Shown: positions 42,691-53,694, numbered from the stretch's first letter. The stretch: 64,000 bases of DNA from Mycobacterium terramassiliense (GCF_900157385.1 NZ_LT717697.1:124001-188000), one strand, 5' to 3'. Translations and numbers: made by a program. The notes: generated by a model not told the origin, from the sequence alone.

Positions 42691-43932
42691 ATGCAGGGAC
42701 AGGAGATCCGATCACTCTCCGACCTCGCCGGTGAGGGCACCCGGGTGCTCACCAGCCTGGTGCGCGACACGCACGGCGGCATCGCGCGGCGGGTTTTCAG
42801 CTCTATCGGCCCGGTGGCCAAACCAGTGGAGGTCGTCCACAACACGACCGCCGCGGCGACCTACCACGCCGTCGATCGCGCTCTTCGGGCCGCGCTGCGC
42901 GGGGCCGGTGCGCTGGCCGCCGAGGCGCGCGGCCGCGACGACGACGAGACCGTCGAGTCAGACCCCCGGGTGGCCGGTTTCGTCGCCGCGCTCAACGGGA
43001 TCTACGGCGATGAGCTGACCAACCGCGGCAACGGTTTCGCGCTGAAGATGCAGATACGCCGCCACGGCAAACCCGTCGCGATAAACGCCACCGACGTCGC
43101 GGAGGCGTTCCCGCAAGCCACCGGGCGGATCGCGGTGTTCGTGCACGGCTGGTGCATGACCGAACGGTCGTGGTGGCGACGGCCGCGCGACGGCGAGGAG
43201 GTGAGCCCGTACGGCGCCCGTCTGCGCGGCGAGCTGGGATTCACCCCGGTCTACCTGCGCTACAACACCGGACTGCACATCTCCGACAACGGGAAATCCC
43301 TTGCCGCCCTGATCGATCGGCTGCGGACGCTGTGGCCGGTTCCCGTCGAAGAGATCGCGCTGATCGGTCATTCGATGGGCGGCCTGGTGGCGCGCAGCGC
43401 GTGCCACTACGGAACCCAGCACCACCACGGCTGGCCCGACGCCGTTCGCCACGTCGTCTGCCTCGGTTCCCCGCACCTGGGAGCCGATTTGGAGAAGGGC
43501 GTCCACGCCGCGTCCTGGGCGCTCGCCCGGCTGCCCGAGACCAAAGGCCTGGCCTCGTTCCTCAACGCCCGCAGCGTGGGCACGAAGGATTTGCGGTACG
43601 GCGCCCTGCTCGACGAGGACTGGAGCGAGTGCGACCCCGACGAGTTCCTGCGCGACCGCTGCAACGAGGTGCCGTTCCTGCCCCATGCCGTCTACCACTT
43701 CGTGGCGACGACCGCGGGCCCGGGGCCGGTCGGGGCCGTGCTCGGCGACCGCCTGGTGCGCCCCCACAGCGCATCCGGGAAGGGCAAGTCGCGCCGGATT
43801 CCGTTCGACCCGGACCACGGGCTCACGCTGACCGGCCTGCACCACTTCGACCTGCTCAATCACGCTCAGATCTATGCGAAATTGCGCGAGTGGCTGGGCC
43901 AGTCGCCCGAGCCGGCGGAGCCCACCGGCTAG
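42691..43932 (+). CDS. PGAP1-like lipase/esterase (alpha/beta hydrolase)
   Basis: The product has 413 residues. A long helical N-terminus (SLSDLAGEGTRVLTSLVRDTHGGIARRVFS, YHAVDRALRAALRGAGALA) precedes the alpha/beta hydrolase domain: VFVHGWCMTERSW, PVYLRYNTGLHISDNG, nucleophile in LIGHSMGGLVARSA, VVCLGSPHLGADLEKG. It resembles the PGAP1/lipase class 2 group, which deacylates lipids; the mycobacterial substrate is not known. ATG 42691 has a GGGAGGAG site. It overlaps the zwf stop by four bases (convergent). Confidence 0.83.
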   Translation: MQGQEIRSLSDLAGEGTRVLTSLVRDTHGGIARRVFSSIGPVAKPVEVVHNTTAAATYHAVDRALRAALRGAGALAAEARGRDDDETVESDPRVAGFVAALNGIYGDELTNRGNGFALKMQIRRHGKPVAINATDVAEAFPQATGRIAVFVHGWCMTERSWWRRPRDGEEVSPYGARLRGELGFTPVYLRYNTGLHISDNGKSLAALIDRLRTLWPVPVEEIALIGHSMGGLVARSACHYGTQHHHGWPDAVRHVVCLGSPHLGADLEKGVHAASWALARLPETKGLASFLNARSVGTKDLRYGALLDEDWSECDPDEFLRDRCNEVPFLPHAVYHFVATTAGPGPVGAVLGDRLVRPHSASGKGKSRRIPFDPDHGLTLTGLHHFDLLNHAQIYAKLREWLGQSPEPAEPTG

Positions 43933-45428
43933 TCCTTCTTTTCGCGCCACTCCCGCTCGAACGGCAGCCGCCAGGCGTTGGGCGCGATCAACTGGTGAAT
44001 CGCGTTGGGGCCCCACGTGCCGGCCTGATACATCTTGGCGGCGGGCGGATCGTTGAGCAGGTCTTCCGAACGCTCCCACAGTGATTCGATGCCCTCGGCG
44101 GTGTTGAACAGCGTGTGATCGCCACGCATCGCATCGAGGATGAGCCGCTCATAGGCCTCGAGCACATCGGCGGCGGTGTCGATCTCCTGCGAGGAGAACT
44201 GCATGGACAACTTGTCGAGCTTCATGCCGGGACCCGGACGCTTGCCGTAGAACGACAGTGAGACCTTCGAGTTGTCGGCAAGGTCGAACGTGAGATGGTC
44301 GGGGCCTTGGGTGCCCACGCCCGATCCGGGCGGAAACATGGTTCGCGGAGCCTCTTTGAAGGCGATCGAGATGATGCGGATGCCCTCGGCCATCTTCTTG
44401 CCGGTGCGCAGATAGATCGGCACGCCGGCCCAGCGCCAGTTGTCGATGCCGACCTTGAGCGCGATGAACGTCTCGGTGTCGGAATCCTTGGCCACCCCCT
44501 TCTCGTCGCGGTACCCGCTGTACTGGCCGCGCACCACGTTGGACGGCTTGATCGGCAGCATCGACCGGAACACCTTGTTCTTTTCCTCGCTGATGGCGAA
44601 AGGCTCGAGTGCGGTCGGGGGCTCCATCACCACGAACGCCATGACCTGGAACAGGTGCGTCACGACCATGTCCTTGTAGGCGCCGGTCTCTTCGTAAAAG
44701 TCCGCCCGCTGGTCCAGCCCCAGGGCCTCGGGAATGTCGATCTGGATGTGGTCGATGAAGTTGCGGTTCCAGATCGGCTCGAACAGCCCATTGGCAAAGC
44801 GGAACGCCAGGATGTTCTGGGCGGCCTCTTTGCCCAAGAAGTGGTCGATGCGGAAAATCTGGGATTCCTCGAACGTTTCGTGCACGAAGTCGTTGAGCGC
44901 CACGGCGCTGGCCAGATCGGTGCCGAACGGTTTCTCCATCACCACCCGCGAGCGCTCGACGAGCTTGGCGTCGCGCAGCATGGTGATGACGGCGCGCGCC
45001 GCCTTCGGCGGGACCGACAGGTAATGCAGCCGGCACACGTTGGGCCCCAGATTGTTCTCGGCCTCGGCGACCGCGGCGGCGAGCGCCTCGGGCCCGGCGG
45101 ACTGTGGGACGTAGGTGATGATCTTCGCGAAGTTGGCCCACTGTTCGTCCGTGAGCTTGTGCGTGCCGAACGAATCGATTGCGTTCTTGGCGAGTTCGCG
45201 GAATTCGTCGTCGTTGAGGTCTTCGAGCGACGTCGCGACGATCTGGATGTCGGGGGCAAGCTCGGACTGGTCCAGGTAGGCCAGGCCGGGGATCAGCTTG
45301 CGTTTGGCCAGATCCCCCGTCGCCCCGAAGAGGACGATGACGTGGGGGTCGAGTGCTTCGGCTTCATGGCGGCGCGGGCGTTTCTCCGGCGCCGGGTACG
45401 AGATCGTTTGCGGTTTCTTGGTGGCCAC
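43929..45428 (-). CDS. zwf: Glucose-6-phosphate 1-dehydrogenase
   Basis: The 499-residue enzyme oxidises glucose-6-phosphate to 6-phosphogluconolactone, entering the pentose phosphate pathway. The NADP-binding GATGDLAKRKLIPGL motif lies near residue 35, and the signature RIDHFLGKEAAQNIL carries the catalytic His and Lys. The sequence does not look like either of the two M. tuberculosis enzymes as I remember them, and it is not next to tkt, tal or opcA, so it is probably an additional paralog. The GTG at 45426-45428 was chosen for family length. NADP or F420 dependence cannot be told; the motif favours NADP. Confidence 0.93.
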   Translation of the reverse strand: MATKKPQTISYPAPEKRPRRHEAEALDPHVIVLFGATGDLAKRKLIPGLAYLDQSELAPDIQIVATSLEDLNDDEFRELAKNAIDSFGTHKLTDEQWANFAKIITYVPQSAGPEALAAAVAEAENNLGPNVCRLHYLSVPPKAARAVITMLRDAKLVERSRVVMEKPFGTDLASAVALNDFVHETFEESQIFRIDHFLGKEAAQNILAFRFANGLFEPIWNRNFIDHIQIDIPEALGLDQRADFYEETGAYKDMVVTHLFQVMAFVVMEPPTALEPFAISEEKNKVFRSMLPIKPSNVVRGQYSGYRDEKGVAKDSDTETFIALKVGIDNWRWAGVPIYLRTGKKMAEGIRIISIAFKEAPRTMFPPGSGVGTQGPDHLTFDLADNSKVSLSFYGKRPGPGMKLDKLSMQFSSQEIDTAADVLEAYERLILDAMRGDHTLFNTAEGIESLWERSEDLLNDPPAAKMYQAGTWGPNAIHQLIAPNAWRLPFEREWREKKD

Positions 45429-45592
45429 CCTTGCGATACTTCCATCGCCGCGCCGTGTGTGCAGCCCCGCGACGCGTCCGGTTGATGTTGTCCCAGTCCC
45501 CATTCCCCCGCGGCGTGGTTACCAATCGCGAGGCTGGGTATGGAATAGCGACGGGTACCGCGGCCCGACCGTGATCGGCAAGGGAAAGCGAT

Positions 45593-45763
45593 ATGACGAA
45601 CCCCGACAAAGACCCCGTGAGCCACGCCCAGCAGCTGGAGGACATCGTCGACGAGCTCGGCGAGAAGGTCGCCAATGAGCGGGAGGCGGAGGACGTTCCC
45701 GGCAAGCCCAGCGAGCGGGAACACGCCGCCACCCGCGGCACCAAGGAGGAGCCGCCGGACTAG
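45593..45763 (+). CDS. Small acidic hypothetical protein
   Basis: The 56-residue protein begins MTNPDKDPVSHAQQLEDIVDE and continues through EKVANEREAEDVPGKPSE, ending EEPPD. It is highly charged, with one predicted amphipathic helix, and is likely disordered. The ATG at 45593 follows AAGGGAAAGCG. The reading shows no atypical codon use for this genome. Short conserved proteins of this character occur widely in mycobacteria (from memory). Divergent from zwf, convergent with the LLM oxidoreductase gene. Function unknown. Confidence 0.6.
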   Translation: MTNPDKDPVSHAQQLEDIVDELGEKVANEREAEDVPGKPSEREHAATRGTKEEPPD

Positions 45764-45773
45764 CTGTAACGGG

Positions 45774-46604
45774 CTATCGATCGCGCCAGTTGAGCATCGT
45801 CTCCAGTTCGGAGAAGTCGTAGCCGTTGCCGTCCGGGTGGATCTCGGTGGTGAACAGCGTGACCCCCTCGTCGACGAAGGCGTCGGCGGCCGCGGCGTCC
45901 GTCCAGGCAATTGCCCGTTCGATGGCGGCCTCGTCGCGTCCGGCCTCGGAGGCCAGTTGCTTGAGGAGATCGTTCTTGCGACGAAATTCGTCGATTGGCT
46001 CGAAGCTGTGCCAGATGTCGGCGTGGCGCGCAGCGATGGGAATGGTCCGCCGCTCGCCGCCGCCGCCGATGAGGATCGGGATGTGCCGCACCGGGCCGGG
46101 CGTCAGGTGGGCGAGCCGGTGCTCGATGCGCGCCAAGCCTTCGTCGAATTGGTCCATCCGGGTTCGCACGCTGCCGTAGTCGTAGCCGTAGACGGTGAAG
46201 TCCTTCCAGTACCAGCCCGCCCCCACCCCCAGAATCAGGCGGCCTCCGCTGATGTGGTCGACCGTGCGTGCCATGTCCGCGACCAGGTCGGGGTTGCGGT
46301 AGGGCATGCCGGTGACGAGCAGGCCGATCTCGGCTCGGCTGGTGATCTCCGCCCAGGACGCCAGGGCCGTCCAGCCCTCGAAGTTGTTGACTTCCGGCTG
46401 TTCATCGTGCAGGTGCGGGACACCGTCGACGATGTCGACGAACGGCTTGTGGAAGTGGTCGTAGCCGAAGATGGCGTCGGCGCCGAGTTCTTCGGCGTGC
46501 AGCACAGCCTGTCGCCACGTCCGGTAGTCGGGAGTCCCCCCGGGCCACAGCTGAACGCCGATCCTCACGTGGCTGGGCCTAACCCCGCTGGCTGAGTCGG
46601 TCAT
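45774..46604 (-). CDS. LLM-class F420-dependent oxidoreductase
   Basis: The 276-residue TIM-barrel enzyme of the luciferase-like monooxygenase class reads VRIGVQLWPGG at the start, LGADAIFGYDHFH, IGLLVTGMPYRNPDLVADMARTVDHISGGRLILGVGAGWYWKDF (F420 phosphate and isoalloxazine region) and ILIGGGGERRTIPIAARHADIWH. The group is typical of mycobacteria. F420 rather than FMN is expected from GGGGERRT (inference). The reaction is unknown. Divergent from a TetR gene across the ACGAAACCGTTTCGT palindrome, so it may be its target. Confidence 0.87.
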   Translation of the reverse strand: MTDSASGVRPSHVRIGVQLWPGGTPDYRTWRQAVLHAEELGADAIFGYDHFHKPFVDIVDGVPHLHDEQPEVNNFEGWTALASWAEITSRAEIGLLVTGMPYRNPDLVADMARTVDHISGGRLILGVGAGWYWKDFTVYGYDYGSVRTRMDQFDEGLARIEHRLAHLTPGPVRHIPILIGGGGERRTIPIAARHADIWHSFEPIDEFRRKNDLLKQLASEAGRDEAAIERAIAWTDAAAADAFVDEGVTLFTTEIHPDGNGYDFSELETMLNWRDR

Positions 46605-46738
46605 CTTTGCCTTTCATCGTGGTCTGCAAGCCGATCTTGGCCTGCTGGCCGGGCACGTGCACTACCAACTGAGCGAACGCGCGGTTCCTTCCCGCCTTGA
46701 CCGCCGGCCTCGCTGCCCCTATCGTCGAAGCCAAGTGT

Positions 46739-46753
46739 ACGAAACCGTTTCGT
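46739..46753. promoter_or_regulatory. Perfect palindrome, probable TetR operator
   Basis: ACGAAAC-C-GTTTCGT is a perfect 7+1+7 palindrome, 16 bases upstream of the TetR start codon and in the divergent gap to the LLM oxidoreductase gene. This is a classic site for an AcrR/TetR autoregulator. Confidence 0.75.
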
Positions 46754-46769
46754 TCATCGGAGGGGCCGA

Positions 46770-47354
46770 GTGGTTCGGGGAGAGGCGCGCACCGACGCGA
46801 TCCTGGATGCGGCCCTCGAGCTGATGGCGGCCACCGGCTACGACCGGCTCACCATCGACGCGGTCGCGTCGCGAGCGGGCGCCAGCAAGGCGACGATCTA
46901 CCGTCGTTGGCCCGGCAAGCCCGAGTTGGTGCTGGCGGCGCTGTCGCGACACGGCACGGCCGCGACCGCGGAACTGGATACCGGTGATCTCCGCGGCGAC
47001 CTGGCTCAAGCGATCATTCAGATGCGCGACAGCCTCGCGTCGCAAGATGGCGCGTTGATCTTGGGTCTGCTCAACGCGATGCGCGACAACGGCGAGCTTG
47101 CCGAGCATGTCCGCGGTCAGGTCTTGAGCGCGAAGCGATCGGTCATCGGCGGGCTCGTCGCGCGCGCGATCGAACGCGGCGAGCTGCCGGACCGGGCCGA
47201 TCACGAGCTGGCGTCGGAGATCGCCTCCGCGCTGGTCTTCACGCGCATCCTGGTCACCGGCCAGGCGCTCGACGACGCCGAGATCGCGCGGATCGTGGAC
47301 GCGGTGGTGATGCCCGTGCTCACGCGCGATGCGAAAGGCCGCCAGAAGTCATGA
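46770..47354 (+). CDS. TetR/AcrR-family regulator
   Basis: The product has 194 residues. The HTH is IDAVASRAGASKATIYRRWPGKPELVLAAL (recognition helix KATIYRRW). The C-terminal TetR_C-like domain has DLRGDLAQAIIQMRDSLASQDGALILGLLNAMRDN. The YRRWPGK form is characteristic of a subgroup of actinobacterial regulators with ACGAAAC-type sites (from memory). It overlaps the small membrane protein gene by four bases (ATGA), so the membrane protein is in its operon. The operator is described separately. Confidence 0.9.
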   Translation: MVRGEARTDAILDAALELMAATGYDRLTIDAVASRAGASKATIYRRWPGKPELVLAALSRHGTAATAELDTGDLRGDLAQAIIQMRDSLASQDGALILGLLNAMRDNGELAEHVRGQVLSAKRSVIGGLVARAIERGELPDRADHELASEIASALVFTRILVTGQALDDAEIARIVDAVVMPVLTRDAKGRQKS

Positions 47355-47598
47355 TCCCGACGCTTGCGCTCGCATTCCTGGGCGGCTTGCTGGCCGGCAA
47401 CGCCATTCCCCATTTCGTGCGTGGCATCACCCGGCAGCGTTACCCGAACGCGTGGGGCGGTGGCCCCGTCCCCAATGTTGTTGCGGGATGGGCCGGTTTA
47501 GTGCTCGCCGCGGTGACGCTGCACGCCGCATTTCACGGGCGGGAGCCACTGTGGCCGTTTTGCGCAACGGCGCTCGGGGTCCTGCTGATCGGGCTCTT

Positions 47599-49113
<1,515 letters not shown>

Positions 49114-49338
49114 TTCGCAAACCCCCGATTCGCTCCGATTCGCTCCGATTCCGGCTTCGACCAGCGATTTTGAGGCATGACCCCGGTCTTGCCGCAAGCC
49201 CCCGGGTGCGTAATATGTTGAAGTGGGACGGATTAAAACGTCCCTTTCTTTTGCGGACATTGCTCGACCCATCCATTACCGTTCAGATGACAATTGGCGG
49301 CTCCTCCGCACAGCCGCATCTGACCAGAGAGTGACGGA

Positions 49339-50391
49339 ATGGGTCTTCGCCTCGCAGGCCCCTTCGGCCGTCGGGTCGCTCGCCGACCCCAATTGCGGCT
49401 GCGCGCCGATTCGGGAAGCGGCTTTTACGCCGCACACCAGGTTCGGCTGCTCCGGATCTATCTGGGCACCACCACGTTCCTCTATACCTACGGCGTGGTG
49501 TTCACCACTGTGTTTCCGATCCGCCACGGGCTGGCCAAGGGGAATCCGGTCGGGGGCATCGTGGCGATCGCCCTCGGGGTGGCGGCGCTGGTGTGGCTCG
49601 CTGTCCGGCCCGACAAAACCGCGCCGGCGACGGCCGTGGCGATCGTGGCCACCCCCATCGTGATGGCGTTCCATGTCGCGATCAGCGCCGAGTTGGCCTG
49701 CCTGATCGCGCCGATGTTCCTGGCGATGTACCTGCGCGCGTTCTACTCACCGCGCCGCGGGGTGCTGTTGGTCGGCGTGCTCACGCTGGCATCGGTCGCT
49801 GCCCTGGCCGTCTCGCACACGGCCAGGCTGTATATCGACTACCTGATCTTCGTCGTCGCGATCGTCGGGGCCGCCGAGTCCTTCGGATTGGTGACGCGCA
49901 GCCTGGTCGCGGCCGCCTGCACCGATCCCCTCACGGGCCTGCTGAATCGGGCCGGCTGGGAGATCGCCACCGCCGACCTGCTGGCGCGCGCCCGTTCGTC
50001 AGCGGCCACGGTCACCGTCATCGCGCTCGACATCGACAACTTCAAACGGATCAACGACACCGACGGACACGTCGCCGGGGACGAACACCTGATCAGCCGC
50101 GCCAGCGTGTGGCGAAAAGTGGCTCCGGCCAACGCCGTTCTGGCCAGGCTCGGCGGCGACGAATTCGCCGTGTGCATCGCGGAGCGCGCGGGCCGGACGC
50201 CGACGGCGGCCGAGCGGTTCGTCGCCGGCGTGCGGCTGCACACCCCGGGCACCAGCGTCGGCGCCGCGTCGGCACCGGGTGAAAGCGCGGATGTCGCCGC
50301 GCTGTTCGCCGAAGCCGACGACGATCTCTACGCTGCCAAGCAGAAGAGGTCTCCGGAACCCTGGGATCCGGATCTACGCCACGCGCTGTAG
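49339..50391 (+). CDS. Membrane diguanylate cyclase (GGDEF domain)
   Basis: The product has 350 residues. A basic N-terminal stretch precedes five or six membrane helices (LGTTTFLYTYGVVF, IVAIALGVAALVWLAV, and so on). The GGDEF domain then follows with DPLTGLLNRAGWEIA, ALDIDNFKRINDTDGHVAGDEHL and RLGGDEFAVCIA, an intact GGDEF site. The domain is a little short at the C-terminus. It should make cyclic di-GMP. This is the third GGDEF gene of the window and, like the others, lacks an EAL partner. The ribosome site (GAGAGTGACGG) is weak. Confidence 0.85.
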   Translation: MGLRLAGPFGRRVARRPQLRLRADSGSGFYAAHQVRLLRIYLGTTTFLYTYGVVFTTVFPIRHGLAKGNPVGGIVAIALGVAALVWLAVRPDKTAPATAVAIVATPIVMAFHVAISAELACLIAPMFLAMYLRAFYSPRRGVLLVGVLTLASVAALAVSHTARLYIDYLIFVVAIVGAAESFGLVTRSLVAAACTDPLTGLLNRAGWEIATADLLARARSSAATVTVIALDIDNFKRINDTDGHVAGDEHLISRASVWRKVAPANAVLARLGGDEFAVCIAERAGRTPTAAERFVAGVRLHTPGTSVGAASAPGESADVAALFAEADDDLYAAKQKRSPEPWDPDLRHAL

Positions 50392-50443
50392 ATCCGACCT
50401 TCGGCAGATACGAAATCGTCTATACCTCAACCAGTTTCAGCGC

Positions 50444-51691
50444 CTAGTTGTTGTTTGGTGGCGGTTGGGGTTGGAAGGGGTCGTACCACCACCAGTCGGC
50501 GCGCTCGCCGATGGGCCCGGGGTATGGCGGGACGGCGGGTGGAGCCTGGGTGGGTGGGCGTGCGAGTGATCCGCGCTGCAGGGGTTGCCCGTCGCTGTCG
50601 GTGACGGTGAGAGCGTCTGCGGGTCCGGTGATGGTGATGTGGCCTTGGTGGTGCAGGCGGTGGTGATAGGGGCAGACCAGGACCAGGTTGGCCAGCTCGG
50701 TGAGCCCGCCGTCTTCCCAGTGCCGCAGGTGGTGGGCGTGCAGGCCGCGGGTGGCCCCGCAGCCGGGGACCGCGCAGCCGCGGTGGCGGTGCTCCAGGGC
50801 TCGGCGCAGCCGCCGGCTGATCGCTCGGGTGGTTCGGCCGGCGCCGATGGGCTGGCCGTCGCGTTCGAACCAGACTTCACAGGTGGCATCACACGTCAGG
50901 TATTGGCGTTCAGCCTCGGTGAGCAGTGGACCCAGATGCAGGGCAGCGGCGCGCTGGGCGACGTCGAGGTGCACCAGCACGGTGGTGTGTTGCCCGTGCG
51001 GGCGGCGGGCCGCTTCGGCGTCCCAGCCGGCCTCGACCAGCCGCAGGAACGCCTCGAGGGTGCCCGGCAGCGGCGGCGCCACATCGGATGCGCGGTCTTC
51101 GTCGCCGCGGTCGTGTTTCCACTCGGCGATCAGCGCCTCGCGGTGCGAGGCCAGCGCCGCGTCGAACTTCGCCGCATCCACATGGGGAAGCCTGATCCGC
51201 CAACACGTCACCTCCTCGCCGCGGGTCTTGGTGATCGATGCCTCCGGTGGCGGCCCCGACTCGAGTTCGGGTCGCGGCTCGAGGTTGACGGCGGTGCGCA
51301 GCTGGCTGACCGTGGCGACCGCGGCAAGTTCGGCGTAATGCTTATCGGATCCCTGCCCGGCGCGCGCGGCGATGGTCCCGACCTGATCCAGCGACAGCCG
51401 CCCCTCCCGCAGGCCCGCCGCGCACCGCGGAAACTCCCCCAGCCGACGCGCCACCGTGGTGATCGTGTGGGCGTTGGCCGACGACGAGCCCAGCTTCCAG
51501 GCCAGCAGCGCCGCCACCGACCGAGCCCCCGTGGACCCGCACAGCTCGTCGCGCTCCATCTCCGCGGCGATCTCCACGATGCGCCCATCGATGGCGTTAC
51601 GCTGACCGGCCAACTCCGCCAAGTCCTCGAAAAGCACCTCCAGGCGCTTCTTATGGTTCACCCCCAACGGAGACGACGCGACCGACGACAT
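50444..51691 (-). CDS. HNH endonuclease, 13E12/DUF222 repeat family
   Basis: The product has 415 residues. A DUF222 helical domain (LAELAGQRNAIDGRIVEIAAEMERDELCG, SVAALLAWKLG) is followed by a C-terminal HNH nuclease: CAVPGCGATRGLHAHHLRHWEDGGLTELANLVLVCPYHHRLHH with paired C-x-x-C and H-H motifs. The 13E12 family is repeated many times in mycobacterial genomes and is treated as a mobile or selfish element (family knowledge). The extreme C-terminus is proline/asparagine-rich. The ATG at 51689-51691 gives the family start. Activity cannot be told. Confidence 0.88.
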   Translation of the reverse strand: MSSVASSPLGVNHKKRLEVLFEDLAELAGQRNAIDGRIVEIAAEMERDELCGSTGARSVAALLAWKLGSSSANAHTITTVARRLGEFPRCAAGLREGRLSLDQVGTIAARAGQGSDKHYAELAAVATVSQLRTAVNLEPRPELESGPPPEASITKTRGEEVTCWRIRLPHVDAAKFDAALASHREALIAEWKHDRGDEDRASDVAPPLPGTLEAFLRLVEAGWDAEAARRPHGQHTTVLVHLDVAQRAAALHLGPLLTEAERQYLTCDATCEVWFERDGQPIGAGRTTRAISRRLRRALEHRHRGCAVPGCGATRGLHAHHLRHWEDGGLTELANLVLVCPYHHRLHHQGHITITGPADALTVTDSDGQPLQRGSLARPPTQAPPAVPPYPGPIGERADWWWYDPFQPQPPPNNN

Positions 51692-51743
51692 GACCCCATC
51701 GTCACAGCGGGGTACGACAAATCCCGGCCGCACGAGGGCCGGG

Positions 51744-52664
51744 TTATTGCGGATGGCTCGCCACGTAGTCCGCGGCAGGGATCGGCGACGTCGCGGCGTA
51801 GCCGATCGGCAGCAAGACGTCGCCCGCGGTCGTGCGGCAGTAGACGTCCCACCGGTAGTACGCGCCGAACGTCGACGGATCGGCGGCCATCAGCGCCGCG
51901 TATTGGTCGACCGCGCGGACGTATTCGTTCGCGTGGTTGTACTGGTAGATGGCGTGATCACGGTCGCTGGCAAAACCGTTGGCCGCCAGGTAGCGCCCGG
52001 CCGCCATGATGCTGTCTCGGGGTGAGTCGATGTCGCCGCCCTGCCCGTAGCTGGCGAACGTCGCGGGCAAGAACTGCATCGGGCCGTGCGCGCCGGCGGT
52101 GCTGACGCCGACGATGCTGCCGAGCCGGGTTTCGATGAGGTTGATCGCGGCCAGGTAGTTCCACCCGACGCCGGAGTCCGCCTCCGCCTGGTGGTAGTAG
52201 CCCAGCAGCTCGTCGGCCGGGGCCGGCGGCTCGATGCGCCACGCGGGCAGCGTGTCCCGCACGGGCGTCATGGCGGTCAGCTGCCGGCGGGCGTCGACGT
52301 TGCGGTCGTAGACATCGAGCAGCGGCGCCGGGATGCGCGGCCGTGTGGTCGCATCCCATTCGGGGTGTCGCCCGATGGCGCGATAGGCAGCCTGCTGGCG
52401 CTTGGCCGCCGCCGTCAGCGCGGGCTCGGCCGTCGACGGGTCGCGCAGCGCGTGCTCGTCGGCGACCAGGTCGTCGGCCAGCTGGGCGGGGTCGGACGCC
52501 AACTGCGGCTGCGCGCCCTCGGGCATGCGGGGCGCATCGGCCAGCACGGTGGTAGGGGCCAACCCCGTCGCGCCCGCCGCGGCGCCTGCCTGGCCGGCCC
52601 CGGCGAGCGCGAGCCCGATCGCTGCCAGGACCAGGGGCGCGGCGCCTGCACGGTTACGGCTCAT
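51744..52664 (-). CDS. Secreted lytic transglycosylase (SLT domain)
   Basis: The 306-residue protein has a signal peptide (GAAPLVLAAIGLALAGAGQAGA), then a helical region with ASDPAQLADDLVADEHALRD. The SLT goose-lysozyme-like fold follows: YYHQAEADSGVGWNYLAAINLIETRLGSIVG, where the glutamate of LIETR is the likely catalytic acid, then GAHGPMQFLPATFASYG, a signature of peptidoglycan-cleaving transglycosylases. It remodels the cell wall after export. The ATG at 52664 has a GAGGTG site; the C-terminus is close to the HNH gene. Its 5' end overlaps the DMT transporter 3' end by 11 bases. Confidence 0.88.
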   Translation of the reverse strand: MSRNRAGAAPLVLAAIGLALAGAGQAGAAAGATGLAPTTVLADAPRMPEGAQPQLASDPAQLADDLVADEHALRDPSTAEPALTAAAKRQQAAYRAIGRHPEWDATTRPRIPAPLLDVYDRNVDARRQLTAMTPVRDTLPAWRIEPPAPADELLGYYHQAEADSGVGWNYLAAINLIETRLGSIVGVSTAGAHGPMQFLPATFASYGQGGDIDSPRDSIMAAGRYLAANGFASDRDHAIYQYNHANEYVRAVDQYAALMAADPSTFGAYYRWDVYCRTTAGDVLLPIGYAATSPIPAADYVASHPQ

Positions 52665-53637
52665 AACGTTCACCTCGGTCCGGTCCGAGTCGGGGTACGT
52701 CAACGTTAGCGACACCGGCGGCCGCCAGCGGGGGCACCCGCGAGGACGGGGACGGCCGCCGCGTCGCCGCATTGACGTCGGGCGCCTCACCGCGGCCCAG
52801 GGCGGTGGCCGACACCACCATCGCCAGGACCGCGACGGTGAGCACCGGCGCCGCCGCGCCGCGCACCGCCACATGCTCCCCGAGCACCACCACCCCGAGA
52901 AGCACGGCGACGACCGGCTCACCCACCAACATGATCGGCACCGACGCCTGCAGTGCGCCGGCATGAAATGCCGATTGCTGCAACACCGTTAGCGCTACGG
53001 CCAACGCCACCAGCACATAAGGGGCCGGGACGGTCATGAGCCCGTGCCAGCCGCCGATGGCAAAACGGTGGGTGCAGATCTTGGTCAGCACGGCGACCAT
53101 CCCCAGCAGGACCGCGACGGGGATCGCCAGGAGCATGGCACGCCCGCGCCCGGCGGTGCGACGGGCCGCGACCACGCACACCGCCACCAGCGGCACGGTC
53201 ATCAGCAGCGCGAGCGTCCACGCCGGTACGGGTGGCCGGTTGTGTCCCTCGCGGGGCTGTCCGACGAGCACGAACACCGCCAGCGCGGCGGTCAGCACGG
53301 CCGCCCAGCCCCACTCGGCCCAGCTGATGCGTTGGCGGGAGAGCCTGGCGCTCATCGGCAGGGCGAACAGCAGCGAGGACACCAGCAGGGGTTGGACCAA
53401 CAGCAGCGATCCGTGCGCCAGCGCCAGCGCTTGAAAGACGTAACCCGCGACGGCGGCGAGGGTGCCCGCCCACCACAACCGATCGCGTAGCACGGTTGTC
53501 GTCACCGCGGTTGACATGGCGTCGTCAGCGGGAACACGCTGGGCGACTCGCTGCCGAATCACGATGCCCAGCGCGGCCCAGAACGCGGCGAGCAACGCTG
53601 ACACGATCGCCACCGCGTGCAGCGTGACCCACCCCAT
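52654..53637 (-). CDS. DMT-superfamily (EamA-like) membrane transporter
   Basis: The 327-residue protein has about ten transmembrane helices (for example AIVSALLAAFWAALGIVI, WAGTLAAVAGYVFQALALA, LLMTVPLVAVCVVAA, VLVALAVALTVLQQSAF), two EamA-like halves and a short hydrophilic C-terminal tail. The segment VPIMLVGEPVVAVLLGVVVLGE is a strong EamA-type end-of-repeat signature. It probably exports or imports small metabolites; the substrate is unknown. It overlaps the lytic transglycosylase gene by 11 bases, so the two are co-transcribed, but a functional link is not evident. Confidence 0.82.
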   Translation of the reverse strand: MGWVTLHAVAIVSALLAAFWAALGIVIRQRVAQRVPADDAMSTAVTTTVLRDRLWWAGTLAAVAGYVFQALALAHGSLLLVQPLLVSSLLFALPMSARLSRQRISWAEWGWAAVLTAALAVFVLVGQPREGHNRPPVPAWTLALLMTVPLVAVCVVAARRTAGRGRAMLLAIPVAVLLGMVAVLTKICTHRFAIGGWHGLMTVPAPYVLVALAVALTVLQQSAFHAGALQASVPIMLVGEPVVAVLLGVVVLGEHVAVRGAAAPVLTVAVLAMVVSATALGRGEAPDVNAATRRPSPSSRVPPLAAAGVANVDVPRLGPDRGERYEP

Positions 53638-53694
53638 GACCCTGCAGGTACCCCCGGTCTCGGTGAGGCAAAACGCTGCGCGACGAGCGATCGG

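Noticed and set aside
42958..44079. Long minus-strand open frame opposite the PGAP1-like esterase
   Set aside because: The esterase frame has the oxyanion and GHSMGG motifs and a ribosome site; the reverse frame matches nothing.
44295..45485. Long plus-strand open frame opposite zwf
   Set aside because: The zwf reading carries the complete enzyme signature. The opposite frame is valine/leucine-rich shadow sequence without known motifs.
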